DNA of 64,000 nt from Deltaproteobacteria bacterium. Its GTDB lineage: Bacteria > Myxococcota_A > UBA9160 > UBA4427. The notes under the pieces were generated by a model. That model saw only the letters and a list, made by a program, of their open reading frames with translations. It did no database searches and was not told the origin of the DNA. The translations under genes and the position numbers were made by a program. The stretch covers positions 62,001-126,000 of the forward strand of contig JAJDAN010000083.1 in assembly GCA_029261855.1 (NCBI GenBank), written 5' to 3'. Shown here in pieces: positions 1 through 7,970 of the stretch (position 1 is its first letter; the number at the start of each line of letters is the position of its first letter).

Positions 1-73
1 AGCGGCCGTCGAAGCGGGCGTCCCGGGTCTCGAGGGCCCGGTAGCAGACGCTGGCGTCGAGGGATGCGGCCAT
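1..73 (-). CDS. Ada/AlkA-type DNA alkylation repair protein, N-terminal fragment
   Basis: Only the first 24 codons lie in the window; the gene continues beyond base 1. The peptide starts at an ATG (71-73 reversed) and contains C-Y-R-A-L-E-T-R-D-A-R-F-D-G-R. This matches the opening of the Ada metal-binding domain, where residues of the form CYRAxxxRDxRFDG precede the zinc-binding cysteines. Family members are Ada-type alkylation-response regulators or AlkA glycosylases with a fused Ada domain that remove methyl damage from DNA. Which of the two this is cannot be told from 24 residues. Confidence 0.75.
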   Translation of the reverse strand, partial: MAASLDASVCYRALETRDARFDGR

Positions 74-201
74 GGCGGGGGTATAGCCCGGCGCCGGGCG
101 AGAACTGGCCGTTTTCGGACATGGCCGTCCCAGGCCCGCTTCCAGGGGTTCGCGGCGGCCCGGGTCTCAAGCCGCGATGCGTTGCGGGCGAAACCCCTTG
201 T

Positions 202-567
202 ATGTCCATTGCTCGCATGGTGTGTCACGTGGGTCTCGCGTTCTCGTTCGCGACGCTCGGGTCCTTGCCGGTCGCCGCCGACGACGCAGGCGATTGGTCG
301 ACGCGCTTGCTCCAGGAGAAGGCGCGAATCGAACGCTTCCAGCAGCGTCTCGACGCGGCGAAATCCGCCTACGCCAAGGCCCTGGTGTCTCGGGACGCAC
401 CCGAACAGCTGGGCGCGTTGCAGGACGAGCTACGCGCCTCCGCGGATTCGCTGGCGGATGCCGAGCGCGGCTTTCCCGCGCTCGTTCAGGCCGCGCGTGC
501 CGATGGCGCTCCCGAGGAGATCTTGCGTCCTTATCGGTTCGCGTCTCCGCCCGCCGCGACGGAGTGA
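202..567 (+). CDS. small secreted protein with a predicted coiled coil
   Basis: A 121-residue protein of unrecognised family. The ATG at 202 was chosen because it gives a signal peptide (hydrophobic stretch about residues 8-24, likely cleaved near PVAA|DD). Upstream in-frame starts would prepend a proline- and glycine-rich stretch that looks non-coding. The mature part is charged, helical and heptad-like (QEKARIERFQQRLDAAKSAY), so probably a short coiled coil in the periplasm. It ends 22 bases before the LOG-like gene on the same strand. Function unknown. Confidence 0.55.
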   Translation: MSIARMVCHVGLAFSFATLGSLPVAADDAGDWSTRLLQEKARIERFQQRLDAAKSAYAKALVSRDAPEQLGALQDELRASADSLADAERGFPALVQAARADGAPEEILRPYRFASPPAATE

Positions 568-576
568 CGCGACCGC

Positions 577-582
577 TACTCT
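577..582 (+). promoter_or_regulatory. candidate -10 box (TACTCT) of a leaderless promoter
   Basis: TACTCT ends 7 bases before the ATG of the LOG-like gene and no Shine-Dalgarno sequence is visible. The position fits transcription starting at or next to the start codon. No -35 element is recognisable. Confidence 0.4.
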
Positions 583-589
583 CGGCCGC

Positions 590-1723
590 ATGACCGAGAG
601 AAGACGCTACGCGCTGCGCGAGCCCGCGCTCGACGACGCCATCGACGCCCTCGTCGCCCAGGCCGAAGAACACTTCGGTGAGATCGAAGGCAGCGAACTC
701 GTCCGCCAGATGCTCGTGAGCGTGCTGGGGATGGCGCGTGAGGGCGTTCGGGTCGGCGACCTCAAGTTGCTCAACAGCACCATCAAGGAGCTGCGCCACG
801 CGTTTCGGGTCTTCGAGCCCTACCGCGGTGTGCGCAAGGTGGCCGCGTTCGGTAGCGCACGCACCCGCGAGGACGATCCGGAATGGGGCCAGGCCGAGGC
901 GTTCGCCGCGCGCATGTCCCAGGAAGGCTGGATGACGATCACGGGGGGCGGTGGCGGCATCATGGAAGCCGCCCAGCGCGGCGCGGGGCGCGACGCGTCC
1001 TTCGGTGTCAACATCCATCTGCCCTTCGAGCAGCAGCCGAATCCCATCATCGCGGGCGATCCCAAGCTGATCAACTTCCGGTACTTCTTCTCGCGCAAGG
1101 TCACCTTCGTGAAGGAGTCCCACGCCATCGCGCTCTTTCCGGGCGGCTTCGGGACCCACGACGAAGGTTTCGAGTCGTTGACCCTGATCCAGACCGGGAA
1201 GAGCGAGATGCTCCCCGTGGTGTTCATCGACGCACCCGGGGGCTCGTATTGGCGGGACTGGGAGGAGTACGTCCGCAGCCATCTCCACCGCAAACACATG
1301 ATCGGTGATGCGGATCTGTCGCTTTTCCGGGTGACCGACCGGGTCGAAGAGGCGGTGGAGGAGATCCTGGGCTTCTACCGGAACTACCACTCCAGCCGCT
1401 ACGTCGGCGACAAGCTCGTGATCCGGTTGTGCCACGCACTGAGCGAAGAGCAGATCGACACCCTCAACGTCGAGTTCGCGGACCTGCTCCGCCGCGGCCG
1501 CATCGAAGCCAGTCGCCCTGTCGGGCCCGAGGCCGACGAGGTGCCGGGCTTGGCTCGCATCGCCATGCACTTCGACCGTCGCTCGATCGGGCGGCTGCGG
1601 CAGCTGATCGATCGCGTGAACGGCTTCCTCGTCGAGCCGGTGACGCAACCCGACGCGAGTGATCGCGAAATCGTCGAGCTACCGCTGCCCGCCGACGCGC
1701 GGCGTCGTCGCGACGAGCTTTGA
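590..1723 (+). CDS. LOG-family (TIGR00730-like) Rossmann-fold protein
   Basis: A 377-residue protein. The centre carries the nucleotide-binding signatures of the lysine-decarboxylase-like/LOG superfamily: a glycine-rich GGGGGIMEAA and PGGFGTHDE. In LOG proteins these motifs (PGGxGTxxE) bind the phosphoribosyl group and catalyse cytokinin-nucleotide phosphoribohydrolase or AMP/pyrimidine nucleosidase reactions. It is longer than the roughly 190-residue plant-type LOG, with an N-terminal helical extension of about 90 residues and a C-terminal extension of about 120, as in the PpnN-like long forms. The substrate cannot be assigned. The ATG at 590 is preceded by a TACTCT box rather than a ribosome site. 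Confidence 0.8.
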   Translation: MTERRRYALREPALDDAIDALVAQAEEHFGEIEGSELVRQMLVSVLGMAREGVRVGDLKLLNSTIKELRHAFRVFEPYRGVRKVAAFGSARTREDDPEWGQAEAFAARMSQEGWMTITGGGGGIMEAAQRGAGRDASFGVNIHLPFEQQPNPIIAGDPKLINFRYFFSRKVTFVKESHAIALFPGGFGTHDEGFESLTLIQTGKSEMLPVVFIDAPGGSYWRDWEEYVRSHLHRKHMIGDADLSLFRVTDRVEEAVEEILGFYRNYHSSRYVGDKLVIRLCHALSEEQIDTLNVEFADLLRRGRIEASRPVGPEADEVPGLARIAMHFDRRSIGRLRQLIDRVNGFLVEPVTQPDASDREIVELPLPADARRRRDEL

Positions 1724-1774
1724 TGGCCTTGCGACGAGGATGATGTCGCGACGAGCTCTGACGACCCGACGCGA

Positions 1775-2314
1775 TCAGACGACGAGCTTGGCGAGCAGCT
1801 CCTCGAACGCGCGGTCCGCGATGTCCTGCATCTCGGCGTCGGTGCGGTCCTGGATCGGGTGCTCGACGAACACCGCGGCGAGGTCGGCGCCCAGGGCTGC
1901 CTGCTGACGCTCGGCGCCGTCGCAGAATTCAACCGTCGCTACGTAGACCGTCGGCAGGCCGCGCAGCTCCATCTCGGACATGTCGTGCACACTGCACGAC
2001 GTGCAGCTGCCTCAATCGGCGAGGGCTTCGATCACCGCGTCGCACTGGTTGGCGATCTCCGCGCGCAGATCGGCGGGCGCGGGCTTCGTGAAGGTGGGCT
2101 TCTGGTAGCGGCGGACCGTCGCGCCCTGGGCGTTCAGCCCGGCTTCGATGCGGTCGAGGAACAGGTCGCCCCGGGGCTTCGAGATGTCGAGCAGGCCCAC
2201 GGTCTTGCCGGAAAGGCTCTCCAGCCGAGGTACCCGGGCCCGGGCGGCCGGATGAGTCTCGGCGGTGGGGTCGAGCAGGATGCGGTCCTGCGAATTTCGT
2301 CCGGGTGCGCTCAT
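1775..2314 (-). CDS. UGSC family selenoprotein (in-frame UGA read as selenocysteine)
   Basis: A 179-residue protein if the TGA at 2012-2014 is decoded as selenocysteine (residue 101). The first 100 codons run from ATG 2314 and end ...VIEALAD; the frame continues after TGA as GSCTSCSVHDMSE and closes at 1775. The junction is therefore U-G-S-C-T-S-C, the motif that gives the UGSC (seleno)protein family its name; some members carry cysteine instead. Codon use and protein character continue unbroken across the TGA. A hairpin 11 bases after it fits a bacterial SECIS. The start overlaps the stop of the upstream thioredoxin-domain gene by ATGA, so the two are translationally coupled. The redox role is inferred from U/C chemistry; the substrate is unknown. 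If Sec insertion fails, a 100-residue truncated product results. Confidence 0.85.
1982..2000 (-). promoter_or_regulatory. candidate bacterial SECIS hairpin
   Basis: Read on the minus strand, GTCGTGC (2000-1994) pairs perfectly with GCACGAC (1988-1982) around the loop AGTGT. The stem starts exactly 11 bases after the UGA, the spacing found in the E. coli fdhF SECIS, and the loop contains a G-U pair of bases as SelB sites usually do. A competing shorter stem (CTGCAC/GTGCAG) overlaps it. The identification rests on position and structure only. Confidence 0.65.
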
Positions 2315-3810
2315 GCGTGGATCTCCTGGATGACGGGCTGGCTTCCCTTGTCGCCGTTGACCCAGCCGCCGATGATGGCCGAGAACAGCCCGGCACGTCC
2401 ACCGGCGTGAACGATCAAGATGCCTCCCGGTCGGAACTTCGGGATGGTCGCGTCCCGCAGCGCCTCCGGCAGCCCCTCTTCGATGCCGTCGGCACCGCGG
2501 ATGAGCTCGCGCCCCGGGAGCATCAGGTTCGCGTGCAACGCTTCGAGCAGCTTGGCCTTGTCCCAACCGGCCTGGTGGAAGACGCGCGCGTGTTCCGGGC
2601 CGATCACGAGCATGCAGTCGAAGGCCATCGCCATCTTGGGGTGCTGCACGGTTCGCAGGTTGACCGCCAGCGAGCGGGCGAGAGATTCCGGTGTGCGCGA
2701 AATCTGGTCGACTACGTTGCGCGGACCTTCGCCCGGGAAGAGGGTGACGGTGTCGATGCCGGCGTCGAAGCCCAGGTCCGTCGAGAGCGGGGTCCACGGC
2801 GAATCTTCTTCGTCTTCCGCAAAGCAGAACGAGAGCTTGCCCGGGTTGCCGAAGGTGGCGCGGTCGACCTCGCCCGGAAGCCCGCCGCCGACGTTGCGAA
2901 CCACCAGCTGAAGGGCGCGGCCGATGGTGAGATTTGCCCGGTTCCCCTGACCGAGGGCGTTGATGCCCGCGTTCATGCCAATCACGCGGCGGATGGGTCC
3001 GTTCACCACCAGCACCGGTCCGGCGCCCATGGTCGTTGCGAGCAGCCCGTGCATGTTGAAGGCGTCGGTGCAGGCCGCTTCGACGGCGGCGATCACCACC
3101 GGCAGGTACTCGGGGCGGCAGCCCGCCATGACCGCGTTGATGGCGATCTTCTCGACGCTGCACGGCGCGAGGTTCGGGGGCACGACCGCGACGACCTCGT
3201 CCGGCTTGCGCGTGGTTCCGCCGAGCATCTGCATGACACGCTCTGCGGTGGGGGGCACCAGCGGGAGCCCGTCGCTCCAGCCCCGGTTCCACATGGCTTC
3301 GAAGGGGTCTTCGGCAGCGCCCAGCTCGACTCGGCGCGCCCGCAGTACCGAGCCGCCGAAGCGCGCGGCCAGCTCGGCTTCCCGGTCGGGGTCGACGGAC
3401 AGCGATCCGCAGCCGGGCCGCCATTCCGGCAGGTCGAGGCCCAGGTCCGTCACACCCGAGAGCGCCTCCCACTCGCCGCGCTGCCAACCGACGGCGCGCT
3501 CGACTTCGCTGCCTTTCTCGACGCGCAGCAGGGTGGGGACCGCTTCGATGTCGTAATGCCAGGACCGACGCAACGAGGTGTCGTCCGTGGGGTCGAGGCC
3601 TTCCGGGAAGACCGGGTCGTCCTGGGTGTAGATGGTGAGCGCGACGCCCGCGGCGCGAAGCTGCGCGAGGGCGGGCAGCAAGGTCACACAGGTCGGGCAG
3701 TCGCGCTTGACGAAGGCCACCACGCCGTCGGGCAGGGCGGGGCGTTCCGTTTCCGGTGTGGCCTCAGGTGTGGCACCGACGCTGCCTGCAACGGGGGGTG
3801 CGTTGCTCAT
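2311..3810 (-). CDS. thioredoxin-domain protein fused to UGSC-associated domain
   Basis: A 499-residue protein. Residues about 28-125 look like a thioredoxin fold with the redox motif CPTC (C38, C41) followed by a cis-Pro segment (EAVPTLLRVE). The remaining 350 or so residues form a second domain with the sequence NRGWSDGLPLVPPTAERV and several glycine-rich stretches (NVGGGLPGEVD, GGILIVHAGGRAG). To my recollection similar proteins neighbour or are fused to UGSC proteins. The next gene is the UGSC selenoprotein, overlapping by 4 bases, so a joint thiol/selenol redox function is likely but unproven. A TATCGT box 7 bases before its ATG suggests a promoter of its own inside the end of the HupE gene. 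Confidence 0.75.
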   Translation of the reverse strand: MSNAPPVAGSVGATPEATPETERPALPDGVVAFVKRDCPTCVTLLPALAQLRAAGVALTIYTQDDPVFPEGLDPTDDTSLRRSWHYDIEAVPTLLRVEKGSEVERAVGWQRGEWEALSGVTDLGLDLPEWRPGCGSLSVDPDREAELAARFGGSVLRARRVELGAAEDPFEAMWNRGWSDGLPLVPPTAERVMQMLGGTTRKPDEVVAVVPPNLAPCSVEKIAINAVMAGCRPEYLPVVIAAVEAACTDAFNMHGLLATTMGAGPVLVVNGPIRRVIGMNAGINALGQGNRANLTIGRALQLVVRNVGGGLPGEVDRATFGNPGKLSFCFAEDEEDSPWTPLSTDLGFDAGIDTVTLFPGEGPRNVVDQISRTPESLARSLAVNLRTVQHPKMAMAFDCMLVIGPEHARVFHQAGWDKAKLLEALHANLMLPGRELIRGADGIEEGLPEALRDATIPKFRPGGILIVHAGGRAGLFSAIIGGWVNGDKGSQPVIQEIHA

Positions 3811-3817
3811 GAAGCCG

Positions 3818-3823
3818 ACGATA
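3818..3823 (-). promoter_or_regulatory. candidate -10 box (TATCGT) of a leaderless internal promoter
   Basis: On the minus strand TATCGT lies 7 bases before the ATG at 3810, inside the last codons of the upstream HupE gene. There is no Shine-Dalgarno sequence between them. Confidence 0.4.
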
Positions 3824-3825
3824 GA

Positions 3826-5043
3826 TCAGAAGTTGCGGCCCACCAGCCAGAAGAGCCCCAGCCCGAAGATGGCTGCGGAGCCGGCTTCGGCGACCCAGCG
3901 ATGGCTCGTGGCATGGGTTCTCGCCAAGGCGTGGAGTAGCGGCCAGGCAACGATCACCACCGCGAGCTGGCCGAGTTCGACGCCGACATTGAACCCGAAC
4001 AGCGCAGCGACCAGACGATCCGTGGGGAGTGCGAGTTCCATCAGGATGCCGGCGAAGCCGAAGCCGTGGATCAGACCGAAAGCGAACGCGACCGCCGCGC
4101 GCAGGCCACCTGGACGCGCGGTCGACCGGAGCAGCGCGAAGTGACACCCGGAGAAGAGCGCGAGCCCCAACCAGGCGACCGGTCGCAGGGCTCCTTCACC
4201 GAAGAGCGAGATCGCCGCACCGAGCCCGAGGGCGAGCAGCACCGCGCGCAGGATCCAGCGGTCGCGTCCGGCCATCAGCCACACGTTCTCTACCGCTACC
4301 AGGGCGATGGAGAAGCCGATCAGGACTTCCACGGAAAGGCTGTCGGGCCGCACCACACCGAGCACCGCCAGGCCCAGGGTGAGGCTGTGTCCGACGGTGA
4401 AGCCCGTGACGAGTCCGGCGACCTCGCGCAGGGACGCGGCGAGCAGCAACAACGCGAGCACGAAGGCGAGGTGGTCCCAGCCCGTGGCGATGTGGAGCGC
4501 ACCGAGCCAGACGTAGCTCGCGAAGGTGCTGGGTGCCGCGTCGCCGGCTTCGCCGTCGATCGCCCATGCGCCGTCGCGACCCGTCACGAGCACGCGTTCT
4601 CGGACACCGGGACTCGCGGTGGGGTCGGCCTGGGTCTGGGCTCGAGCTTCGGGATCGATCCGCAGGAAGTGGGTATGGGACGGCGCGCTCGCGCGCAGCA
4701 GATCGCTCGCGATGGCGCGCGCCCCGGACCGCTCGCAGCGGATGCGCCAGCGGAAGATCGCCCAGCCCTCGGGTGCCGAGGCGGACCGTCGGGCCTCGTC
4801 CGCCAGGCAGGGTGCGCCGTCGACGAAGAGCGCGAGCTCGGCGGGGAAGGCCTGGGTCCAGGGATGCCCGGGCGGCTGACGCGTCAGTTCGAGCAGCTTG
4901 ATGCGAAGCTCGACCTGCGCCCCGGTCTCGTCGAGCCGCCAGGTCGAGTACGACATGCTGCGGGCGTGCCCCGCGGCGGGGCCCGCGAAGGCGAGCACCG
5001 CCGTCGCCACCGTCAGCGCCAACGCGATCCCGCGCGAGGTCAC
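3826..5043 (-). CDS. HupE/UreJ family membrane protein
   Basis: A 405-residue protein. A signal peptide (about residues 1-25) precedes a periplasmic beta-rich region of about 170 residues. Six or seven membrane helices follow, opening with HIATGWDHLAFVLALLLL, the histidine/aspartate signature of the HupE/UreJ-2 family. Short HupE proteins are nickel or cobalt permeases; the long form with a periplasmic domain is usually of unknown role. The start is GTG at 5043, overlapping the stop of the upstream peptidyl-prolyl isomerase gene (GTGA), so translation is coupled. Downstream lie the thioredoxin-domain and UGSC genes with a 15-base gap. Confidence 0.85.
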   Translation of the reverse strand: MTSRGIALALTVATAVLAFAGPAAGHARSMSYSTWRLDETGAQVELRIKLLELTRQPPGHPWTQAFPAELALFVDGAPCLADEARRSASAPEGWAIFRWRIRCERSGARAIASDLLRASAPSHTHFLRIDPEARAQTQADPTASPGVRERVLVTGRDGAWAIDGEAGDAAPSTFASYVWLGALHIATGWDHLAFVLALLLLAASLREVAGLVTGFTVGHSLTLGLAVLGVVRPDSLSVEVLIGFSIALVAVENVWLMAGRDRWILRAVLLALGLGAAISLFGEGALRPVAWLGLALFSGCHFALLRSTARPGGLRAAVAFAFGLIHGFGFAGILMELALPTDRLVAALFGFNVGVELGQLAVVIVAWPLLHALARTHATSHRWVAEAGSAAIFGLGLFWLVGRNF

Positions 5044-5984
5044 GACGACGGGAATCGCAGGTCGGCTTCCGTTCGCAACCGATCCAGATAGCTGCGCAGG
5101 CTCTGGTCCCCGGCGCGACGTCGCATCTCCGCACGAACCTGCGATTCCACCACCTCGAGGGGCTGCGGCGGGCTGGACGCGCGCTCGACCATCTGGAGGA
5201 CGTACCAGGCGGACCCGCCTCGCACCGGGTCGCTCACCTCACCGGTCGTGAGGCGGGTCGCGGCGAGGGCCGGCGTGGGGCCCAGGTATTCGCGCAGCTT
5301 GTTCGCCGGCAGGAAGCCGTCGGGGAGCGGTACGACGCTCGCGGCGCCCAGCGCCTCGCGCACCGCGGCGAGATCTTCGCCTTGTCGCAGCCGCAGGCTG
5401 GCTTCTTCTGCCCTTGCCCGGGCGTCGCCCTGCTCGCGTCCGTCGTCGTCTCGCGAGACGGCGAAGCGCAGCTGGCGCACCCAGTAGCGGTCGGTGCGGG
5501 CGAAGAAGTCGCGGTTGTCGTCGTAGAAGCGCGCGACCTCGTCGTCATCCGGTTCCTGCTGCCCGACACCCGACACGATCGACTCGATCATTGCGGCTAC
5601 CAGGGTATTGCGAACCACGGGGTCGCTGCGGTCGAGCCCCAGTTCCTGCGCGCGTTGGACGAGCAGCTCTTCTTCGATCAGCCGATTGAGCACGTGCGCG
5701 CGGTCGGTGTCCGACAGCGGTTCCCGGCTGTCTTGCGCCAGGGCGGCGAGGGCGCGCTGGTAGTTCGCGTCGCGGATCGCGATGCCGTTCACCGTCGCGG
5801 CCGCGTCCTCGGGCCATGCCGGCCCCGGCGCGTTCTCGGCGATGCCTGCAACGGCGAGGGCGAAGCCCGTCGCGGCGCCGATCGCCAGCAGCCAGCGCCC
5901 CCGTGCAGGGGTGCCTTCCGGGGAACGCTCGATTCGTTTCGGGTCGCTTTCGGACAACGCTTCCTCCGCGGAGCGACGCAGCAT
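5040..5984 (-). CDS. membrane-anchored parvulin-type peptidyl-prolyl isomerase
   Basis: A 314-residue protein. The ATG at 5984 was chosen because it gives a short charged N-terminus and one membrane segment (about residues 31-48, WLLAIGAATGFALAVAG); longer reading frames run into non-coding sequence. A SurA-like helical region (DRAHVLNRLIEEELLVQRAQELG) is followed by a degenerate PpiC/parvulin domain at about residues 150-270. It probably assists folding of exported proteins in the periplasm. It is the first gene of the unit with hupE, the thioredoxin-domain gene and the UGSC gene. PpiC next to long HupE proteins is, as I recall, a recurrent pairing. Confidence 0.8.
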   Translation of the reverse strand: MLRRSAEEALSESDPKRIERSPEGTPARGRWLLAIGAATGFALAVAGIAENAPGPAWPEDAAATVNGIAIRDANYQRALAALAQDSREPLSDTDRAHVLNRLIEEELLVQRAQELGLDRSDPVVRNTLVAAMIESIVSGVGQQEPDDDEVARFYDDNRDFFARTDRYWVRQLRFAVSRDDDGREQGDARARAEEASLRLRQGEDLAAVREALGAASVVPLPDGFLPANKLREYLGPTPALAATRLTTGEVSDPVRGGSAWYVLQMVERASSPPQPLEVVESQVRAEMRRRAGDQSLRSYLDRLRTEADLRFPSS

Positions 5985-6002
5985 AGCCGCCGACCCGGCA
6001 GG

Positions 6003-6020
6003 GGGTACGGGCGCTACCCT
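6003..6020. promoter_or_regulatory. divergent promoter region with short inverted repeat
   Basis: Only 43 bases separate the divergent ppiC and AI-2E permease genes. They contain GGGTA-N7-TACCC (6003-6007 and 6015-6019). The right arm is part of TACCCT (6015-6020), a -10-like box 7 bases before the ATG at 6028; on the other strand the left arm reads TACCC. One regulator could cover both promoters, but this is inference. Confidence 0.35.
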
Positions 6021-6027
6021 GTGCGCC

Positions 6028-7062
6028 ATGGCGACGGTCTCGCAGAGCAATCGCATCCAGAACGCGTGCCTGATGATCCTGGCCGTCGTGGCAGTCGGCT
6101 TCGTGCTGTTCTGGTTTCGTGCGGTCCTGATCCCGTTCGTGTTGGCGGTCTTCGTCGCGTACGGGCTGGCACCGTTCATCGAGATCCAGAACCGCAACTT
6201 CCGGGTTCCGCGCCCGCTCGCGGTGCTGGTCACCCTGGTGGTGGGAACGCTGCTACTTGGACTGGTCGGTGCGCTGGTGTCGTCGTCGATCCAACAGCTC
6301 GCGGACAACACGGACGCCTACCAGCGGCAGCTCGAGCTGATGATCGACCGCATCGAAGAGGCGCCGCTGGTCGCGAAGTTTGCGCCGGACCTCGTCAAGA
6401 ACTTCGACCTGAACGCGATCCTGCCCACCGACCAGCTGCAGCGGATGTTGGTTCGGACCACCAGCGCCATCCTCGACCTGGTTTCCAACGGGCTGATCGT
6501 CCTGATCTTCCTGTTCTTCCTGCTGGCCGGGCAGTCGGCGGTGCAGAGCCAGGGCGTGCGACTCGACGTCGAGACCAGGATCCGTCGCTACATCGTGGTG
6601 CAAACCGTGATCTCGGCCGCCACCGGGATCGCGGTGGGGGTGGTGCTCGCGGCCCTCGGCGTTCCCCTCGCGATGGTGTTCGGGTTGTTCGCGTTCCTGC
6701 TCAACTTCATCCCGAGCATCGGCTCGATCATCGCGACGCTGCTGCCCGTTCCGGTGGTGCTCGTGAGTCCCGAGATCTCGCCCTTCGTCGCGATCCTCGC
6801 CATCGGGGTGCCTGCGGCGATCCAGTTCCTGGTGGGAAACGTGCTGTCTCCGAAGATCTTGGGCGACTCCCTCGAGCTGCACCCGGTCACGATCCTGCTC
6901 GCCCTGATGGTGTGGGGTTCCATCTGGGGGATCGTGGGGATGTTGCTCGCGACGCCGATCACCGCCGTCATGAAGATGCTGATGGAGCGACTCGAGATGA
7001 CCAGGCCTCTCGCGCGCCTGATGGCGGGACACTTCGAGCCGGCTCTCACCGTCGAGAGCTGA
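6028..7062 (+). CDS. AI-2E family (PerM-like) transporter
   Basis: A 344-residue membrane protein with about seven helices. It has the two N-terminal helices (LMILAVVAVGFVLFWF and PFVLAVFVAYGLAPFIE), a soluble amphipathic segment around residues 95-145, and the conserved C-terminal block with NFIPSIGSIIATLLPVP and GNVLSPKILGDSLELHP. These are hallmarks of the AI-2E transporter/PerM family, whose members include autoinducer-2 exporters and Na+/H+ antiporters; the substrate is unknown here. The ATG at 6028 is preceded by a TACCCT box and no ribosome site. Confidence 0.88.
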   Translation: MATVSQSNRIQNACLMILAVVAVGFVLFWFRAVLIPFVLAVFVAYGLAPFIEIQNRNFRVPRPLAVLVTLVVGTLLLGLVGALVSSSIQQLADNTDAYQRQLELMIDRIEEAPLVAKFAPDLVKNFDLNAILPTDQLQRMLVRTTSAILDLVSNGLIVLIFLFFLLAGQSAVQSQGVRLDVETRIRRYIVVQTVISAATGIAVGVVLAALGVPLAMVFGLFAFLLNFIPSIGSIIATLLPVPVVLVSPEISPFVAILAIGVPAAIQFLVGNVLSPKILGDSLELHPVTILLALMVWGSIWGIVGMLLATPITAVMKMLMERLEMTRPLARLMAGHFEPALTVES

Positions 7063-7073
7063 CCCGCGCTGCT

Positions 7074-7970
7074 TCAGGCGAGCAGCGCGATGGCGTGTTC
7101 GAGGCTTCCCGCGAGGCCCTTGTAGCGAGCCGTCGCCTCCGGGAGACAGCCGAGCGCGTGCGCGAGGTCCGCGCGCTCGCGAGGCGCGAGGGAAGCGAAG
7201 GACCGCAGGTAGGTTCGGATCAGGAACAGCGAAGCCCGTTCGGCGGGGAAGGGAACCGTGACCTGGCGCTCGATGCGAAGCCAGCCCGCCGGAGTCTCCG
7301 GGCCGAAGCGTGTGGGCGGGCCCTCGTCCGGGTGGTGGTCGAGGACATCGTCGGAGCAGATCGTCCATACGAAGCGGACGTAGGGACCGCGCTCGACCAT
7401 GGCCGATACCAGGCTGCCAGCCGGTGCGGCGTCGTCGGCGAAATCGGGCACCGGTGCGTGGATCTGCTGGAAGCTCCAGCCGAGGATGCGCTCGGGACGC
7501 CAGCCGCTGGGGAAGCTGACGTAGACGGCGATGGCCCGGTCTCCAGGACCTGGACCGACGAGCTGCACGACGAAGTCCTCCTGGAGGACCGCGCTGAGTG
7601 CCGCGTAGCGACCGTCGAAGTCGCCGATCTTGCTCGAGGCGGTGGCGGCGGTCGCCGCGGCATCCGGGTCCTCCTTTGTTCGTCGAGCTTCCATCCACGC
7701 GAGGACGGCGCGATGCGCGCGGTCCTCCGCCCGGGTACCGCTTGCAATGCGGTAGCGGTCGGGTCGCTTGGCGGCGAGATAGCGAGGTGCCTCGCAGTCG
7801 CGCTGGAAGCTGCGGGCGTCGGCGGCGCCGTTGCCGAAGTCGGTCCCGAAGGGCTGCAGGCGGGGCCGCATGCGGAGCGGAGCGCGCTCTACCGGGAAGT
7901 AGCGCGCGGGCGCTCCGCCGGGCTGCCCGGCTGCCGCCGGGCTACTCGAGTTCGAAGCGGAGGCCGGCAC
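7074..7970 (-). CDS. DUF3445 family protein (haem-dependent oxidative N-demethylase-like)
   Basis: A 298-residue protein. The motifs VLQEDFVVQL, FPSGWRPERILGWSFQQIH and APVPDF match the conserved core of DUF3445, the family that contains the alpha subunit of haem-dependent oxidative N-demethylase; the His in the QQIH-PVP region is a conserved feature. The proposed start at 7970 keeps the RYFPVERAPLRMRPRLQPFG segment that family members have. It overlaps the end of the upstream dehydrogenase gene by 29 bases; a later start would lose this segment. It probably acts on an amine or another small substrate, but none can be named. Confidence 0.75.
   Translation of the reverse strand: MPASASNSSSPAAAGQPGGAPARYFPVERAPLRMRPRLQPFGTDFGNGAADARSFQRDCEAPRYLAAKRPDRYRIASGTRAEDRAHRAVLAWMEARRTKEDPDAAATAATASSKIGDFDGRYAALSAVLQEDFVVQLVGPGPGDRAIAVYVSFPSGWRPERILGWSFQQIHAPVPDFADDAAPAGSLVSAMVERGPYVRFVWTICSDDVLDHHPDEGPPTRFGPETPAGWLRIERQVTVPFPAERASLFLIRTYLRSFASLAPRERADLAHALGCLPEATARYKGLAGSLEHAIALLA

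Noticed and set aside
2012-2014. TGA inside the UGSC gene as an ordinary stop or a frameshift scar
   Set aside because: The same frame continues with the family's G-S-C-T-S-C residues, no base has to be added or lost, and a SECIS-like stem follows at the expected distance.
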